The notes under the pieces were generated by a model. That model was not told the DNA's origin, made no database searches, and saw nothing but the letters and a program-made list of their open reading frames with translations. Shown here piece by piece: positions 31,299 to 45,401 of a DNA stretch of 64,000 nucleotides; position 1 is the stretch's first letter; every line of letters starts with the position of its first letter. The DNA lies in the NCBI GenBank assembly GCA_017307865.1, contig JAFKGE010000031.1, positions 1 to 64,000 on the forward strand, read 5' to 3'. A program made the translations under genes and the position numbers. The DNA comes from Burkholderiales bacterium (lineage in GTDB: Bacteria; Pseudomonadota; Gammaproteobacteria; Burkholderiales; Burkholderiaceae_C).

Positions 31299-32245
31299 TG
31301 CGCGTGCTCCAGTGCCGGCACCGCCGCCGGGGCCGGGCCGCTCATCAGCTGGATGAACACGTCCTCCAGGTCGGCCTTGCGGATTTCGAGGTCCTCGATG
31401 CGCACGCCGGCCTCGCGCAGCGCGGCCAGGTGGTGCTCCACCTCGGCCGCCACGGGCGCGGGCAGCTCGACGATGCGCCCGGTGACGCGCGCCTGCGCCG
31501 CCAGCGCGGGCGGCAGGGCGTCGTCGGTCTTGAAGTGCAGCACCTTGGCCGCTGCCTTGGCCAGCAGCGCGCTGGTGCGGTCCAGCGCGATCACGCGCCC
31601 CAGCTTGAGCATGGCGATGCGCTGGCACAGCGCCTCGGCCTCCTCCAGGTAATGCGTGGTCAGCAGCACGGTGTGGCCGCGCCGGCTGAGGTTGGAGATG
31701 AACTGCCACAGCGTCTGGCGCAGCTCGACGTCGACGCCGGCGGTGGGCTCGTCCAGCACGATGACGGGCGGCTTGTGCACCAGCGCCAGGCCCACCAGCA
31801 CGCGCCGCTTCATGCCGCCCGACAGCTGGCGCATGTTGGCGCCGGCCTTGTCGGACAGGCCCAGGCCGTCGAGCAGCTCGTCGATCCAGTCGTCGCTGTG
31901 GCGCAGGCCGAAGTAGCCGGCCTGAAAGCGCAGCGCCTCGCGCACGGTGAAAAAGGGGTCGAACACCAGCTCCTGCGGCACGATGCCCAGGTGCCGGCGC
32001 GCCGCCACGAAGTCCTTCTGCACGTCGTAGCCATGCACCAGCACGCGCCCACCGCTGGCGCGCGCCAGGCCGGCCAGGATGGAAATCAGGGTTGTCTTGC
32101 CGGCGCCGTTGGGCCCCAGCAGGCCAAAGAACTCGCCCTCCTCGATGTCGAAGCTGACGTCGTCGAGGGCCTTGAACGGGGGTGGAGCGTGTTTCCCGGT
32201 GCTGGCGTAGACCTTGGAAACCGATTGAAAGCTGATCGCGGGCAT
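31295..32245 (-). CDS. ABC transporter ATP-binding protein (ABC-2 exporter, YadG-like)
   Basis: Protein of 316 residues. Walker A GPNGAGKTT (about 45), signature LSGGMKRR, Walker B VIVLDEPTAG and the switch histidine in LLTTHYLEEAE. The C-terminal extension of about 80 residues is typical of ABC-2 exporter ATPases. Partner of the downstream permease. This pair lies between the Mla genes and ibaG-murA, where E. coli has nothing. Confidence 0.95.
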   Translation of the reverse strand: MPAISFQSVSKVYASTGKHAPPPFKALDDVSFDIEEGEFFGLLGPNGAGKTTLISILAGLARASGGRVLVHGYDVQKDFVAARRHLGIVPQELVFDPFFTVREALRFQAGYFGLRHSDDWIDELLDGLGLSDKAGANMRQLSGGMKRRVLVGLALVHKPPVIVLDEPTAGVDVELRQTLWQFISNLSRRGHTVLLTTHYLEEAEALCQRIAMLKLGRVIALDRTSALLAKAAAKVLHFKTDDALPPALAAQARVTGRIVELPAPVAAEVEHHLAALREAGVRIEDLEIRKADLEDVFIQLMSGPAPAAVPALEHAQ

Positions 32246-32276
32246 GAAGCCCTCGATTGTACGATTTTGGGGGTTT

Positions 32277-32558
32277 TCAGACCGGGGTTGCGGCCTCGGG
32301 CAACAAGGCGCCCACGCCGTACAGGCCGGCCAGGGTGCGCAGCCGCGGCGCCAGGCCGCGCACGGCCAGCGTGTGGCCGGCGTGGCGGCAGCTGCGGCGC
32401 AGGCCCAGCAGCACGGCCAGGGCCGAGGAATCGAAGCGCTCCAGCGCGGTGGCGTCGACCACCACCTCGGGGCCGGGCTCGACCGCCGCCGCCTGGCGCA
32501 GCATCGCCAGCGCGGCGCGGGCCTGCACGTGGGTCAATTCGGCCGGCAGCACCAGCAT
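32277..32558 (-). CDS. mlaB: STAS-domain protein MlaB
   Basis: Protein of 93 residues. The STAS fold is visible from the segment VVVDATALERFDSSALAVLL, with the conserved Ser/Asp region, then LAVRGLAPRLRTLAGLYG. In E. coli MlaB binds and regulates the MlaF ATPase. It directly follows mlaC (2 bp apart). Confidence 0.88.
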   Translation of the reverse strand: MLVLPAELTHVQARAALAMLRQAAAVEPGPEVVVDATALERFDSSALAVLLGLRRSCRHAGHTLAVRGLAPRLRTLAGLYGVGALLPEAATPV

Positions 32559-32560
32559 GG

Positions 32561-33220
32561 TCAGCGCTTGTCGGCAGAGGCCGTGGCGTTGGCCTGGTTG
32601 CGCTCGTCCAGCGCCTTGATCAGGCCGTCGATGCCCGACTTGTTGATCTGCTCGGCGAACTGCGAGCGGTAGTTGGCCACCAGCCACACACCCAGCACGT
32701 TCAGGTCGTAGATCTTCCAGCCCGCGCCCTGGCCGGGCGTGCGCTCCAGCCGGTAGTCCAGCTCGATCGGGTCGCCCCGGCCGATCACCTCGGTGCGCAC
32801 CGTCACCTCCTTGTCGTCGGCGCCGGCGCGCAGCGGCTTGACCTCGACCTTCTGATCGCTGACCTGCTTGAGCGCGCCGGCGTAGGTGCGCACCAGCAGC
32901 ACCTTGAAGGCGGTCTGCAGCTGCTGGCGCTGCTCGGGCGTGGCGCGGCGCCAGGCCGGGCCGGCGGCCGAAGCGGTCATGCGCACGAAGTTGACGTTGG
33001 GCATGATCTTGCTGTCGACCACGCTGATCACGCGGTCGATGTCGCCGTTCTGCAGCGCCTTGTCGCTGCGGATGAGGGCCAGCACCTCGTTGGACAGGCG
33101 GCCGATCATGGCGTCGGGCGCCTCGTCGGCGGCCCAGGCGCCGCTCGCGCCGGCCAGCAGCGCCAAGGCGGCGGCGGAAGATTGCAGGAAACGGCGGCGT
33201 TCGGTCAGGCTCATGTTCAT
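32561..33220 (-). CDS. mlaC: Phospholipid-binding periplasmic protein MlaC
   Basis: Protein of 219 residues. N-terminal signal with a twin-arginine-type motif (TERRRFLQSS) and hydrophobic stretch ending ASGAWA, so it is probably Tat-exported. Mature part (IMPNVNFVRMTASAAGPAWRRATPEQRQQL, GWKIYDLNVLGVWLVANYRSQF) matches MlaC/Ttg2D, which shuttles phospholipids across the periplasm between MlaA and MlaFEDB. The start at MNMSLTERRRF includes the signal peptide. Confidence 0.93.
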   Translation of the reverse strand: MNMSLTERRRFLQSSAAALALLAGASGAWAADEAPDAMIGRLSNEVLALIRSDKALQNGDIDRVISVVDSKIMPNVNFVRMTASAAGPAWRRATPEQRQQLQTAFKVLLVRTYAGALKQVSDQKVEVKPLRAGADDKEVTVRTEVIGRGDPIELDYRLERTPGQGAGWKIYDLNVLGVWLVANYRSQFAEQINKSGIDGLIKALDERNQANATASADKR

Positions 33221-33317
33221 CGTCGGTATCGTCGGGGCGCCACGCGGGGCGGATCGGTCAAGCATAAACCGGGCACCCGGGCGCGGGGTGACAAGGCGTT
33301 GCACGCGCCGCGCCCCC

Positions 33318-34091
33318 TTATTGGGCGGGCGTGGCGGGCGGCGCGCTGGCGGGCGGCTCGTCGAGGTCGTAGCGCTCCTCGTCGACCGGCTCGCCGTCGC
33401 GCACGTCGTTGCGGCGCTTTTGCAGGAAGGCGTCACGCTGGAAGCTGTAGGGATCCAGCGCGGCCTGGTTCAGCAGCTGCTCCACCCCCAGCAGGCGCGC
33501 ACGCGTGTCGACCGCCTCCAGCACCGTGAGCGAATTGCGCACCGGCACGTCGTTGATCTGCCCCTGCGGGCGGCCCAGGTAGTCGACCGGCAGGGCGATG
33601 GTGTCGCGCAGGGTGGACGGGCCCAGCAGGGGCAGCACCAGGTAAGGGCCGGAGTCGGCGCCCCAGTAGCCCAGGGTCTGGCCGAAGTCCTCGCGGTGGC
33701 GCACCAGGTGCATCTCGGTGGCCGGATCGAACAGGCCGCCGATGCCGATGGTGGTGTTGACCACCACGCGCCAGAACGAGTTCAGCGCGCCCTCGGGTTT
33801 GGCCTGCAGCACGTTGTTGACGAAGGACCAGACGTCGCCCAGGTTGCCGAAGAAGTTGCCCACGCCAGTGCGCACCGGGCTGGGCAGCACCTCCTTGTAG
33901 ACGGTGGCCACCGGCTTGATCACCGCCTTGTCCACGCCGTCGTTGAAGCTGGTCATGGCGCGGTTGTAGCTCTCCCACGGGTCGCGCGGGTCGGGGTGCG
34001 CCACGGTGGCGCAGCCGGCCAGCAGCAGGGCGGCCAGCAAACCCGCCGCCGCGCCCACGCGGCGCAGGGCCGTCGCTGTGTTGAATGTCAT
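33318..34091 (-). CDS. mlaA: Outer-membrane lipoprotein MlaA (VacJ)
   Basis: Protein of 257 residues. Lipoprotein signal with lipobox LLLAGC (Cys about 27). Family stretches WESYNRAMTSFNDGVDKAVIKP, GNFFGNLGDVWSFVNNVLQ and YLVLPLLGPSTLRDTIALPVD are clear. MlaA removes misplaced phospholipids from the outer leaflet. The C-terminus is an extra acidic/Pro-rich tail (DEPPASAPPATPAQ). In E. coli mlaA is elsewhere on the chromosome; here it is in the mla operon. Confidence 0.95.
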   Translation of the reverse strand: MTFNTATALRRVGAAAGLLAALLLAGCATVAHPDPRDPWESYNRAMTSFNDGVDKAVIKPVATVYKEVLPSPVRTGVGNFFGNLGDVWSFVNNVLQAKPEGALNSFWRVVVNTTIGIGGLFDPATEMHLVRHREDFGQTLGYWGADSGPYLVLPLLGPSTLRDTIALPVDYLGRPQGQINDVPVRNSLTVLEAVDTRARLLGVEQLLNQAALDPYSFQRDAFLQKRRNDVRDGEPVDEERYDLDEPPASAPPATPAQ

Positions 34092-34158
34092 GTTTGAAAT
34101 CTGCCCATCTGCCGGCGCGCACCCAGGTCTGGCGCGCCGGTCCTCACTCTTGAACCGT

Positions 34159-34662
34159 CTACTTGCCCTTGCCGGGCGCCGGCTTGCCGCCCGCCTCGGA
34201 AGAACTGCCGCTGGCCGCGCTGTTGTAGAGAAACTGGCTGATCAGGTTCTCCAGCACCACCGCCGACTGCGTGTTGCTGACATTATCGCCAGCCTTCAGG
34301 TTGGTGTCCGACGCGCCCGCCTCGATGCCCACGTACTGCTCGCCCAGCAGCCCGCTGGTCAGGATCTTGAGCGAGCTGTCGCTGGGAAACTTGTAGCGCG
34401 TGTCCATGTCGAGTGCCACCTGCGCCTGAAAGCGCTCGTCGTCGAAACCGATCGAGGCCACCCGCCCAACCACCACGCCGGCGCTCTTGACCGCCGCCTT
34501 GGGCTTGAGGCCGCCGATGTTGTCGAAGTGCGCCGTCACCCGGTAGGTGGACTGCCAGCTCAGCGACAACAGGTTGGCCGACTGCAGCGCCAGAAACACC
34601 AGCGCCGCCAGCCCCAGCATCACGAACAGGCCGACCCAGACGTCATTCTTACTGCGTCCCAT
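34159..34662 (-). CDS. mlaD: MCE-domain phospholipid transporter subunit MlaD
   Basis: Protein of 167 residues: one N-terminal membrane helix (WVGLFVMLGLAALVFLALQ) and an MCE domain (YRVTAHFDNIGGLKPKAAVK, YVGIEAG). The C-terminal tail after about residue 145 is Ser/Gly/Lys-rich. Hexameric MlaD sits in the inner membrane on MlaE. The ATG at 34662 (MGRSKNDVWVG) is used. Confidence 0.94.
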   Translation of the reverse strand: MGRSKNDVWVGLFVMLGLAALVFLALQSANLLSLSWQSTYRVTAHFDNIGGLKPKAAVKSAGVVVGRVASIGFDDERFQAQVALDMDTRYKFPSDSSLKILTSGLLGEQYVGIEAGASDTNLKAGDNVSNTQSAVVLENLISQFLYNSAASGSSSEAGGKPAPGKGK

Positions 34663-34751
34663 GATGGCGTACCTTCCCCGATTGAACGTCACGAAATGAA
34701 ATATTGATTGCCTCTGACTGCTGTCCGATCGGCAACGCACGAAACCCGAAG

Positions 34752-34879
34752 AGCCCGAGGGCCGCGGAGCAGGCCGCGCCAGGGCAGCCGTGGCCGGGGT
34801 GTCCCCGGCCACCGGGTGCGCCCCCTCGCAGGGGGGAGACGCAACAACGCGCAGCGTGTGGAGACTGGGGGTGGGTCAT
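34752..34879. repeat. Repeat B copy between mlaD and mlaE
   Basis: ggccgcggagcaggcc, hairpin tggccggggtgtccccggcca (stem of 9), cgccccctcgcaggggggag, then cgcgcagcgtgtggagactg and gggtgggtcat. It lies in the gap after the mlaE stop. Confidence 0.75.
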
Positions 34880-34880
34880 T

Positions 34881-35663
34881 TCAATAACTGAACATCAGCG
34901 CGGTCAGGACAAAGTCCAGTCCCAGCACCGCCAGCGAGGCCATCACCACCGTGCGCGTGGTGGCACGCGACACGCCCTCGGCCGTGGGCTTGGACTCGTA
35001 GCCCTGCAGCAGCGCCACGAAGGTGACGGCGACGCCGAACACCACGCTCTTGAGCACGCCGTTGCCCAGGTCGGCCCACACGTCCACGCCGCCCTGCATC
35101 TGGCTCCAGAAGGCGCCCGGATCGACGCCGATCATCCACACGCTGACCACCCAGCCGCCCAGCACGCCGACCGCGTTGAACACCGCCGTCAGCAGCGGCA
35201 TGGTGATGACGCCGGCCCAAAAGCGCGGCGCCACGATGCGGCGCATTGGGTCGATGGCCATCATCTCCATCGCCGACAGCTGCTCGCCCGCCTTCATCAG
35301 GCCGATCTCGGCCGTGAGCGAGGTGCCCGCGCGCCCGGCAAACAGCAGCGCCGTGACCACCGGCCCCAGCTCGCGCAGCAGCGACAGCGCCACCATCAGG
35401 CCCACCGCCTCGGACGAGCCGTAGCGCTGCAGGATGTTGTAGCCCTGCAGCGCCAGCACGAAGCCGACAAACAGCCCCGACACCGCGATGATGGCCAGCG
35501 AGTAGTTGCCCAAGAAGTGAATCTGGTCGCGCACCAGCGAAAAGCGCCGCAGCGTGGGCCCCAGCAGCGCCAGCAGGCGGCCGAAAAAGCGCGCCCCCTG
35601 CCCCATGGCGGCCAGGCGCGAGCGCACCGCGAAGCCGACGTCGGATGGGCGCCACCAGCTCAT
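34881..35663 (-). CDS. mlaE: Mla transporter permease MlaE
   Basis: Protein of 260 residues. MlaE/YrbE permease pattern: [63 protein letters not shown] and five or six membrane helices. It forms the core of MlaFEDB in the inner membrane. Overlaps the mlaF stop (ATGA). Confidence 0.96.
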   Translation of the reverse strand: MSWWRPSDVGFAVRSRLAAMGQGARFFGRLLALLGPTLRRFSLVRDQIHFLGNYSLAIIAVSGLFVGFVLALQGYNILQRYGSSEAVGLMVALSLLRELGPVVTALLFAGRAGTSLTAEIGLMKAGEQLSAMEMMAIDPMRRIVAPRFWAGVITMPLLTAVFNAVGVLGGWVVSVWMIGVDPGAFWSQMQGGVDVWADLGNGVLKSVVFGVAVTFVALLQGYESKPTAEGVSRATTRTVVMASLAVLGLDFVLTALMFSY

Positions 35664-36484
35664 CGCGCCACCTCGGCGTCGAAGTCTTCTTCCACCGTCG
35701 GCCCCGGGTAATGAAAGCGCACCGGCCCGTCCTCGGTGGCGCCGATGAACTGGCGCACCAGCGCGTTGCTGCTGGCGCGCAACTCGGCCGGCGTGCCGCT
35801 GGCGGCCACGCCGCCGTCGGCCAGGATCACCACCTGGTCGGCAATGGCGAAGGTCTCGGCCACGTCGTGCGACACCACGACGCTGGTGATGCCCAGCGCG
35901 TCGTTGAGCTGGCGGATCAGGCGCGCGGCGGTGTTCATCGAGATCGGATCCAGCCCGGCGAAGGGCTCGTCGTACATCACCAGCTCCGGGTCGTGCGCGA
36001 TGGCGCGCGCCAGCGCCACGCGCCGCGCCATGCCGCCCGAAATCTGCGCCGGCATCAAATCGCGCGCGCCGCGCAGGCCCACCGCGTCCAGCTTCATCAG
36101 CACGATGTCGCGGATCAGCTCTTCGGTCAGATCGGTCTGCTCGCGCAGCGGAAAGGCCACGTTGTCCAGCACCGACAGGTCGGTGAACAGCGCGCCGAAC
36201 TGAAACAGCATGCCCATGCGCCGGCGCGCGGCGTACAGCGCGGGCTCGTCCATGCGGCCCACGTCCTGGCCGTCGAACAGCACGGCGCCCTGCTGCGCGC
36301 GCTGCTGGCCACCGATCAGGCGCAGCACCGTGGTCTTGCCGCCGCCCGAGGCACCCATCACCGCCGTGACCCGGCCGCGCGGGACGGCGAAGGACACGCC
36401 CGACAGCACCGCGCGCTCGCCGTACCCGAAGGTGACGTCGCGCAGTTCGACCAGGGCTTGGGGGTGGGGCGGTGCGGGGTCCAT
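35660..36484 (-). CDS. mlaF: Mla transporter ATP-binding protein MlaF
   Basis: Protein of 274 residues. Walker [10 protein letters not shown] (about 45), signature ISGGMARR, Walker [11 protein letters not shown] and switch VVVSHDVAE. First gene of the mla operon (mlaF-E-D-A-C-B). Start at ATG 36484 fits family length; there is no Shine-Dalgarno, instead a terminator-like hairpin with a T-run occupies the 30 bases immediately upstream. A longer in-frame reading through that hairpin (ending [11 protein letters not shown] before the Met) is possible but looks non-conserved. Confidence 0.94.
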   Translation of the reverse strand: MDPAPPHPQALVELRDVTFGYGERAVLSGVSFAVPRGRVTAVMGASGGGKTTVLRLIGGQQRAQQGAVLFDGQDVGRMDEPALYAARRRMGMLFQFGALFTDLSVLDNVAFPLREQTDLTEELIRDIVLMKLDAVGLRGARDLMPAQISGGMARRVALARAIAHDPELVMYDEPFAGLDPISMNTAARLIRQLNDALGITSVVVSHDVAETFAIADQVVILADGGVAASGTPAELRASSNALVRQFIGATEDGPVRFHYPGPTVEEDFDAEVAR

Positions 36485-36513
36485 GAAAAACAAAAACCGG
36501 CCACCGAGGCCGG
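36485..36513 (-). terminator. Terminator-like hairpin directly upstream of mlaF
   Basis: Minus strand: CCGGCC, loop TCGGT, GGCCGG, then TTTTTGTTTTTC and the mlaF ATG. Perfect 6-bp GC stem plus T-run. It could end the transcript from the MaoC gene or act as an attenuator for mla; placing it at the start codon is odd. Confidence 0.6.
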
Positions 36514-36560
36514 ACCTTGCATGATACCGGCTTGCCCCGGATGCCGCCCGACGGCGCGAA

Positions 36561-36630
36561 TCACTATTGTTTATATAGCTTGCTGCGCTTGTTCTACCTG
36601 GGCCAGAGCCCGATTTGGCTTGAATTTTTC
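36561..36630. repeat. Repeat A copy between the MaoC gene and mlaF
   Basis: tcactattgtttatatagct, gctgcgcttgttctacctgg, gagcccgatttggcttgaat. Intergenic, same strand sense as the 14596 copy. Confidence 0.78.
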
Positions 36631-36694
36631 GCACGGGCGGCGGCACCGACTGAAGCGGACGGGCTGATGTCCCGTCCGCCCGCAGCTTCGGCCA

Positions 36695-37162
36695 TCAAGG
36701 CGCAGCCGCGGCGCGCGAGGGCACCACCAGGCGCCAGCTCTGCGTGACCAGGGGGGCCCCGGCGGCATTGGTGGTCGTCACCTTCAGGTCCATGAAGCCG
36801 CGCTCGGGCCGGCTCTTCGACGGCCGGATCGCCAGCACCTCGGCGCTGGCGCGCAGGCTGTCGCCGGGGCGCATGGGCGCATGAAAGCGCATGTCCTTGA
36901 ACTCGGCGCCGACGATGGGCGTGCCGCCCAGCAGGCGCGCGTCGACCAGCAGGCGCATGGTGAGCGCCAGGGTCTGCCAGCCGCTGCCCACCAGCTCGCC
37001 GAACACGGTGCCCTGCGCGGCGGCTTCGTCCAGGTGCATGGGCTGCGGGTCGTACTGCTGGGCAAAGGCGCGGATCATGTCCCGCGTCACGGTGACGGCG
37101 TCGGTCTCGATGCGGTCGCCGACCTCGAAGTCTTCGAGATAGCGCGGCTCGGTGGCGGGCAT
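36695..37162 (-). CDS. MaoC-family (R)-hydratase-like protein
   Basis: Protein of 155 residues with the hot-dog fold motif YLEDFEVGDRIETDAVTVT, AFAQQYDPQPMHLDEAAAQ (the hydratase-2 region, with Asp/His dyad replaced by the D...H order here), FGELVGSGWQTLALTMRL and RFHAPMRPGDSL. Likely an enoyl-CoA hydratase-type protein of unknown substrate. Divergent from the HxlR gene, sharing its control region. Confidence 0.85.
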   Translation of the reverse strand: MPATEPRYLEDFEVGDRIETDAVTVTRDMIRAFAQQYDPQPMHLDEAAAQGTVFGELVGSGWQTLALTMRLLVDARLLGGTPIVGAEFKDMRFHAPMRPGDSLRASAEVLAIRPSKSRPERGFMDLKVTTTNAAGAPLVTQSWRLVVPSRAAAAP

Positions 37163-37172
37163 GTCGATGTCC

Positions 37173-37218
37173 TTGCGGTCTGGATGCGATGTGCACTATA
37201 GTAACTTCAATTTTTGAA
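37173..37218 (+). promoter_or_regulatory. Promoter and operator-like palindrome of the HxlR gene
   Basis: -35-like TTGCGG (37173), 18-bp gap, -10 TATAGT (37197-37202), then the small palindrome TTCAATTTTTGAA (37206-37218) over the likely start site and before the ATG. HxlR-type proteins often bind such palindromes in divergent regions. Confidence 0.45.
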
Positions 37219-37228
37219 TGGAGTCAAC

Positions 37229-37717
37229 ATGGGCTGGTCCGAAGTGGGCGACACGGTATGCCCCATCGCACGCGCGCTGGCCGTGGTCGGCGACCGCTGG
37301 ACGGTGCTGATCCTGCGCGAGCTGTTCCTGGGCGTGAAGCGCTTCGAGGAGTTCCAGCTGCAGACGGGCATGTCCTCGCACCTGCTGTCCACGCGCCTCA
37401 AGCGCCTGGAAGCCGAAGGCATCGTGGCCCGGCGCCCCTACAGCGAGCGGCCGGTGCGGCACGAGTACCGGCTGACCGACAAGGGACTGGACTTCTATCC
37501 GCTGCTGCTGAGCCTGAAGGCCTGGGGCGAAAAATGGGGCGGCTTCGCGCCCAAGGCCAGGCCCGCGCTGAGCATCGTGCACCGCCATTGCGGCCACCCG
37601 GCGCGGATCCGGCTGACCTGCCCTTCGTGCGAGGAGCCCTTCGGGCCGAAGGACGTGAACGTCACGCTCGGCCACGCCTTTGAGGCGGAGCGACAGGCGC
37701 GCCGCGCGCGTGCCTGA
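37229..37717 (+). CDS. HxlR-family transcriptional regulator
   Basis: Protein of 162 residues. Winged-helix HxlR core: CPIARALAVVGDRWTVLILREL, then FEEFQLQTGMSSHLLSTRLKRLE and an RPVRHEYRLTDKG wing. The C-terminal part has a zinc-ribbon-like CGHP...CPSCEE. The ATG at 37229 has GGAG 5 bases upstream and is preferred over the TTG 15 bases earlier. Likely regulates the divergent MaoC gene and/or the next gene. Confidence 0.9.
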   Translation: MGWSEVGDTVCPIARALAVVGDRWTVLILRELFLGVKRFEEFQLQTGMSSHLLSTRLKRLEAEGIVARRPYSERPVRHEYRLTDKGLDFYPLLLSLKAWGEKWGGFAPKARPALSIVHRHCGHPARIRLTCPSCEEPFGPKDVNVTLGHAFEAERQARRARA

Positions 37718-37773
37718 GCCGGCGCGCCGAGCGCTCTACGCGCGCATCGTTCATTCAACTCACCGAGAAACCC

Positions 37774-38181
37774 ATGTTCGATACCAAGATCGCCATCGTC
37801 GTGCGCGACGATCTGGCCACCTGGCAAAAACTCAACGTCACGGCCTTCCTGATGAGCGGCATCACCGGCGCCGCGCCCGACATCCTGGGCGAGCCTTATC
37901 GCGACGCGGCCGGCAACAGCTATCACAGCCTGTGCATCCAGCCCGTCATCGTGCTGGCGGCCGACGGCGAAACGCTGAAGGCCATCCACCGCCGCGCGCT
38001 GGAGCGCAAGGTGCCGCACGGCCTGTACATCGAGGAGATGTTCTCCACCGGGCACGACGCCGCCAACCGCGCGGTGTTCGCGCAGCACGGGCCCGACGGC
38101 GCCAAGGTGGTGGGCCTGGCGCTGCGCGAAGACAAGAAGATCGTCGACAAGATCACCAAGGGCGCGCGCATGCACCCCTGA
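37774..38181 (+). CDS. DUF2000-family protein
   Basis: Protein of 135 residues ([61 protein letters not shown]). It resembles the DUF2000 family, which adopts a peptidyl-tRNA-hydrolase-2-like fold but has no established activity. About 55 bp after the HxlR gene on the same strand, so probably co-transcribed with it. Confidence 0.8.
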   Translation: MFDTKIAIVVRDDLATWQKLNVTAFLMSGITGAAPDILGEPYRDAAGNSYHSLCIQPVIVLAADGETLKAIHRRALERKVPHGLYIEEMFSTGHDAANRAVFAQHGPDGAKVVGLALREDKKIVDKITKGARMHP

Positions 38182-38193
38182 TCGATCGGGCCC

Positions 38194-39684
<1,491 letters not shown>

Positions 39685-39714
39685 GGTGTGATTCCTTGAT
39701 CCTGTGCCAGCGCC

Positions 39715-44493
<4,779 letters not shown>

Positions 44494-44529
44494 CGAGGGC
44501 TCCATCAATCGCAACACAAAAGGGACCCG

Positions 44530-44558
44530 AGCATATTGCGCCGCAGCAAAATTGCCAA
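44530..44558 (-). promoter_or_regulatory. Probable sigma-70 promoter of gltBD
   Basis: Minus strand TTGGCA, 17 bp, TATGCT; the -10 ends about 36 bp before the gltB ATG. The left inverted repeat of the RAYT element lies 10 bp upstream of the -35. Confidence 0.55.
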
Positions 44559-44568
44559 GCACTTTAAA

Positions 44569-45400
44569 TGGGGTCAGATCATAATTAATTTTTTATTTCT
44601 GACGATGTCCATTAAATAGGGACATATCAATTTATGGCGCACTATCGCCGTCACGATGCTGAATGCGCAGCCTCACCCCGTCGCCCTGGGTGGCCGCCCG
44701 CGGCGGGCCTGCTGCAAGCGGCGCTTTGTGCGGCGTTCCAGATCGGCGATGAAGGCGGCATCGCCCAGCGCACGGCCCGCATGCACGCCCTGCGCCAGCT
44801 CGGCCTGGGTGGCGGAACCCTGCGCCGCCTCCACCAGTTGCGCATAGGCGCGCTCGCGCTCGAACGGGGTGTTGCCCAGCGCCCAATACAAGGGGTGGGG
44901 CGAAATCAGCGGATCGACGCGCAGGCCCACCAGATGGCCGTAGCTGGACCAGGGATAGTCCGCCGCGCCGGCCACCATGCCGGCGCGCACCGGATTGAGG
45001 TCGATGTAGGCCATGCACGCCAGCAGGTAGCGCTCGGACTCGATCAGCGTGCTGCGGTAGCGCCCCTCGAACAGCGTGCCGCTGCGCTCGTGGCGGCGGT
45101 TGAAGTGGCGCACATAGCTGCGCCCCAGCGCCTGCATCAGGCGCGGCACCCCTTCGGCCGTCGCCGGCGTCACCAACAGGTGCAGGTGATTGCTCATCAG
45201 CACGTAGGCATGCACCGCGACCTGCGCCGCCGCACCGTACTCCTGGATGCCCTCCAGCAGCCGGCGCCGGTCCTCGTCGTCCAGCACCACCACCTGTCGG
45301 TTGTTGCCGCGCTGGATGATGTGATGGGCATAGCCGGGGACGGTCAGTCGGGCGTGGCGGGCCATGAGGCACCTCGGGTCAAAATTGTGATCTGACCCCA
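44569..45400 (-). mobile_element. RAYT transposase element flanked by 18-bp inverted repeats
   Basis: TGGGGTCAGATCATAATT at 44569-44586 and its inverted partner at 45383-45400 (AATTGTGATCTGACCCCA) match at 17 of 18 positions and bracket the transposase gene. The right repeat is 1 bp from the stop codon of the membrane patatin gene and the left one lies just upstream of the gltB promoter. Confidence 0.8.
44673..45365 (-). CDS. REP-associated tyrosine transposase (RAYT, Y1 type)
   Basis: Protein of 230 residues of the TnpA/IS200-like Y1 family. HUH-type metal motif H60-L-H62 in LMSNHLHLLVTP and a candidate catalytic Tyr120 in MAYIDLNPVRAGM; SGTLFEGRYRSTLI is a family hallmark. C-terminus is long, basic (RRTKRRLQQARRGRPP). 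Start ATG at MARHARLTVPGYAH. Intact, so it may be active on its flanking repeats. Downstream (44605-44632) there is an AT-rich ATGTCC...GGGACAT inverted repeat. Confidence 0.93.
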   Translation of the reverse strand: MARHARLTVPGYAHHIIQRGNNRQVVVLDDEDRRRLLEGIQEYGAAAQVAVHAYVLMSNHLHLLVTPATAEGVPRLMQALGRSYVRHFNRRHERSGTLFEGRYRSTLIESERYLLACMAYIDLNPVRAGMVAGAADYPWSSYGHLVGLRVDPLISPHPLYWALGNTPFERERAYAQLVEAAQGSATQAELAQGVHAGRALGDAAFIADLERRTKRRLQQARRGRPPRATG

Positions 45401-45401
45401 A

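Noticed and set aside
34881..35655. Alternative reading frames across mlaE
   Set aside because: The true frame has the MlaE motifs; the other frames are Arg/Ala-rich shadows.
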